Shown: piece by piece, positions 62,270 to 64,000 of the stretch
Layout of the letters: each line of letters opens with the position of its first letter
Position numbering within the stretch: position 1 is the stretch's first letter
Origin: Paenibacillus sabinae T27
Lineage (GTDB): Bacteria > Bacillota > Bacilli > Paenibacillales > Paenibacillaceae
NCBI RefSeq assembly: GCF_000612505.1
Contig: NZ_CP004078.1
Coordinates: 2,767,252 to 2,831,251, forward strand
Length of the DNA stretch: 64,000 nt
Direction: 5' to 3'
Translations under genes and position numbers: made by a program
Notes under the pieces: generated by a model
What the model saw: the letters and a program-made list of their open reading frames with translations, nothing else
Told to the model about the DNA's origin: nothing
Database searches by the model: none

Positions 62270-63085
62270 TCACCGTCTCGCTTCAAACGTGCGGTTATAG
62301 TTGATGATCTGTTCGATCGCCTCGGCTACGGAATTAGTCACATGAGCCGCTTTCTTTTTAACGTCCGAATGTCCGCCTTTCATCGCAAAGCTGTGGTCCG
62401 TCAGGGCAAACATGGACAGATCATTGAAAGAATCCCCTATGCATGCGACCTCATTACGGCTCAGTCCCAGCTCCTGCATGATGAACGATAGTCCCGCTCC
62501 CTTGCTGACATTTAACGGCATGACATCAAGACAGTCGCTAGCCGAAATGAAGGATTCGATCCGGCCCTCGAACTGATCCTGCAATTCGTCTTTGAGAAGG
62601 ATTAACTTGTCAATTTCTCCGAAGAAAGAATACTTGCAGCTTTTGATTGCCCCATTCTTCAAAGCATCCGCCAAATCTCTGCGATCGGAGCAAGCGGTCA
62701 ATATCCGCGATTCATAGGGAAGCGTCTCTTCCGACCGATTCTCTGTATAGAAGGAGTCATCCGTGCAGTGGATAAAGCTCACAAAATGCGGATTCCTGGA
62801 AGAAAATTGATGAAGTTCGGATGAGACCTCAGGCTCGAAAAAATAGTCACTCACAAGCTCTTTGTCCTTTTTGTAAATGGTTGCGCCATTCTGGCTGACC
62901 GTAAAATACCGGCCGTGAAATTCCTGCATGAGCAGCTTGATTTCCGAGTGCATTCTCCCGGACGCGATGCAAAATTCATACCCTTCATGAAACGCAAGCT
63001 TCACCGCATCCCAGTCGCTATCTGTGATTCTGAGCGAATGATTCAGTAATGTGCCGTCCAAATCGGAAACAATCAGCTTAATCAT
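62270..63085 (-). CDS. HAD superfamily Cof-type phosphatase
   Basis: 271 residues: motif I DLDGTL at the N terminus, motif II S/T region ASGRM, and C-terminal CIGDSFNDLSMF carrying the metal-binding Asp residues, all intact. Cof-type enzymes dephosphorylate sugars and cofactor phosphates. The ATG overlaps the DeoR stop by 8 bp; co-transcribed with it. Confidence 0.9.
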   Translation of the reverse strand: MIKLIVSDLDGTLLNHSLRITDSDWDAVKLAFHEGYEFCIASGRMHSEIKLLMQEFHGRYFTVSQNGATIYKKDKELVSDYFFEPEVSSELHQFSSRNPHFVSFIHCTDDSFYTENRSEETLPYESRILTACSDRRDLADALKNGAIKSCKYSFFGEIDKLILLKDELQDQFEGRIESFISASDCLDVMPLNVSKGAGLSFIMQELGLSRNEVACIGDSFNDLSMFALTDHSFAMKGGHSDVKKKAAHVTNSVAEAIEQIINYNRTFEARR

Positions 63086-63857
63086 CGTTATCCTCCTCCG
63101 AGACCGTTAATAATTCCACCTGGAACTCTTTTAGTTTCTCCATCATTTCCTCACTTGGCTTGCGGTCGGTGATCAACAGATCAATGACATCCAGTCCGGC
63201 TATTCTAAAAAACATCGGGTCATCAAACTTGGTGTGATCTGCCAAGACAATCACCTGCTTCGCCCGTTTAATCATTTCCCGCTTGACTACGCCATCCTCC
63301 TCATACGGGTAAGTCAAACCGTCTGAAGTAATTCCGCATGCACCGAGAAACAATTTATCAACCTGGTAATCGGCCAGCTTTTCGATAGTGGATTGCCCAT
63401 ACAGAAAACGGTGCTGATGGTTTAACTCTCCTCCGAGCAGATAGGTCCGGATCGTTTTTCTTCGAGAGAGCACATCCGCGATGTCAATCGAGTTCGTAAC
63501 CACCACAATATGTTCGGATGTAATATTTTCCGCGGCGTACTGAACGGTGGTGGAAGCATCCATCAGAATACAATCGCCTTCTTTGACCAGGGAAGCTGCA
63601 TAAAGTCCGATTTCACGCTTCTCGCTGGATTCTCTGCTTAAGCGTTCTTTATACTCGTAGACCTCCTTGTTTTTTTGGGGTGGCAGGACGGCTCCGCCAT
63701 GCGTACGGAGAACCAGTCCAAGCTCTTCCATCTTAAGCAGATCTCGTCGGGCCGTATCCCTGGACACGTCAAACTGTTGGCAAATTTCCTTGATGTCAAT
63801 TCGTTGGTGCTGGTTTAAGTAATCGGTAATGGCGCTGATCCGTTCTTCTTGAAACAT
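63078..63857 (-). CDS. DeoR family transcriptional regulator
   Basis: 259 residues: N-terminal winged HTH (ICQQFDVSRDTARRDLLKMEELG), then a sugar-phosphate isomerase-like ligand domain (DASTTVQYAAE, TNSIDIADVL, VVLADHTKF). DeoR proteins sense sugar phosphates. Its neighbour is a HAD phosphatase, so the two may control and remove the same phosphate metabolite. ATG at 63857 after AAGGAGAC. Confidence 0.92.
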   Translation of the reverse strand: MFQEERISAITDYLNQHQRIDIKEICQQFDVSRDTARRDLLKMEELGLVLRTHGGAVLPPQKNKEVYEYKERLSRESSEKREIGLYAASLVKEGDCILMDASTTVQYAAENITSEHIVVVTNSIDIADVLSRRKTIRTYLLGGELNHQHRFLYGQSTIEKLADYQVDKLFLGACGITSDGLTYPYEEDGVVKREMIKRAKQVIVLADHTKFDDPMFFRIAGLDVIDLLITDRKPSEEMMEKLKEFQVELLTVSEEDNDD

Positions 63858-63900
63858 GCTGCATGTCTCCTTACTGATTTCCCCTGTTGTTGTGTAAGTG

Positions 63901-63929
63901 ATTGTACAGCATTTATTAAGTCATTACAA
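63901..63929 (-). promoter_or_regulatory. Sigma-A promoter of the DeoR/HAD operon
   Basis: TTGTAA, 17-bp spacer, TACAAT on the minus strand, about 50 bases before the start. Confidence 0.65.
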
Positions 63930-63933
63930 TTGT

Positions 63934-63981
63934 TTTTCTTACTTTATGCAACATTTCAGAGTCGGAATTCTTTTCTTACTT
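63934..63981 (-). repeat. Direct repeats upstream of the deoR-like gene
   Basis: AAGTAAGAAAA occurs twice on the minus strand (63934-63944 and 63971-63981), start to start 37 bp. It may be an operator for the DeoR protein itself. Confidence 0.4.
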
Positions 63982-64000
63982 CATCCGGACAAAAAAAATC

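Noticed and set aside
1..64000. CRISPR arrays, tRNA or rRNA genes and complete insertion sequences
   Set aside because: No regularly spaced repeats beyond short tandem copies, no cloverleaf sequences and no transposase frames were seen.

Overview
The window looks like chromosome from a low-to-mid GC Firmicute, most probably Paenibacillus or a close relative. The grounds are strong AGGAGG-type ribosome binding sites, frequent TTG and GTG starts, sigma-A style promoters, Fur boxes of the Bacillus type, and a gene set (KdpFABC/DE, GlnK/GlnL, FetAB, YmaF, CWB2 lipoprotein, Tc toxin genes) typical of that family. No rRNA, tRNA, CRISPR array or complete insertion sequence was seen. This is inference from gene content; no database search was run.

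Region 1 (1-11050, mostly minus strand) is a high-affinity potassium uptake locus. kdpD and kdpE lie upstream. An inverted, AT-richer methyltransferase gene sits between kdpE and the transporter operon, flanked by two copies of the same palindrome. The transporter operon then runs: small membrane protein, 35-residue membrane peptide, kdpF, kdpA, kdpB, kdpC, and a KdpD-like protein without visible kinase that carries two KdpD sensor domains and leaves the window at base 1. Similar 11-bp-spaced direct repeats precede both kdpD and the transporter operon and are candidate KdpE sites.

Region 2 (11050-20000) is a mosaic of single genes: a CDF metal exporter, a remnant of a short-chain dehydrogenase, an acetyltransferase, a BASS transporter, a GATase-like protein lacking two triad residues, a probably frameshifted gene, an Lsa-type ABC-F resistance protein behind a transcription attenuator, and a Fur-controlled iron module (FTR1 permease plus lipoprotein).

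Region 3 (20000-28700) holds a large protein with a C-terminal polyprenyl synthase and an N-terminal domain carrying two class-I-like Asp-rich motifs. It also holds a glutamate cluster: a glutamate symporter, glutamate dehydrogenase and an aromatic-acid-exporter-like protein, divergent from the GlnK/GlnL two-component system, with a GlnL-type box in between.

Region 4 (28700-47300) is an insecticidal-type Tc toxin locus: a TcA pore subunit (2793 residues), a fused TcB-TcC cocoon protein (2595 residues) with an HNH-like nuclease candidate as its payload, and a divergent STAND/LuxR regulator.

Region 5 (47300-55700) contains YmaF, the FetAB metal exporter, an orphan response regulator, a CWB2 lipoprotein under a perfect Fur-like palindrome, and a four-gene operon with an actin-like ParM-family protein and a ParR-like adaptor.

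Region 6 (55689-60735) is a seven-gene operon of small membrane proteins, a b-type cytochrome, a Met-rich protein and a multicopper oxidase. It may be a little-described copper or electron-transfer membrane system. The window ends with a stand-alone PD-(D/E)xK-like nuclease candidate and a DeoR regulator/HAD phosphatase pair.
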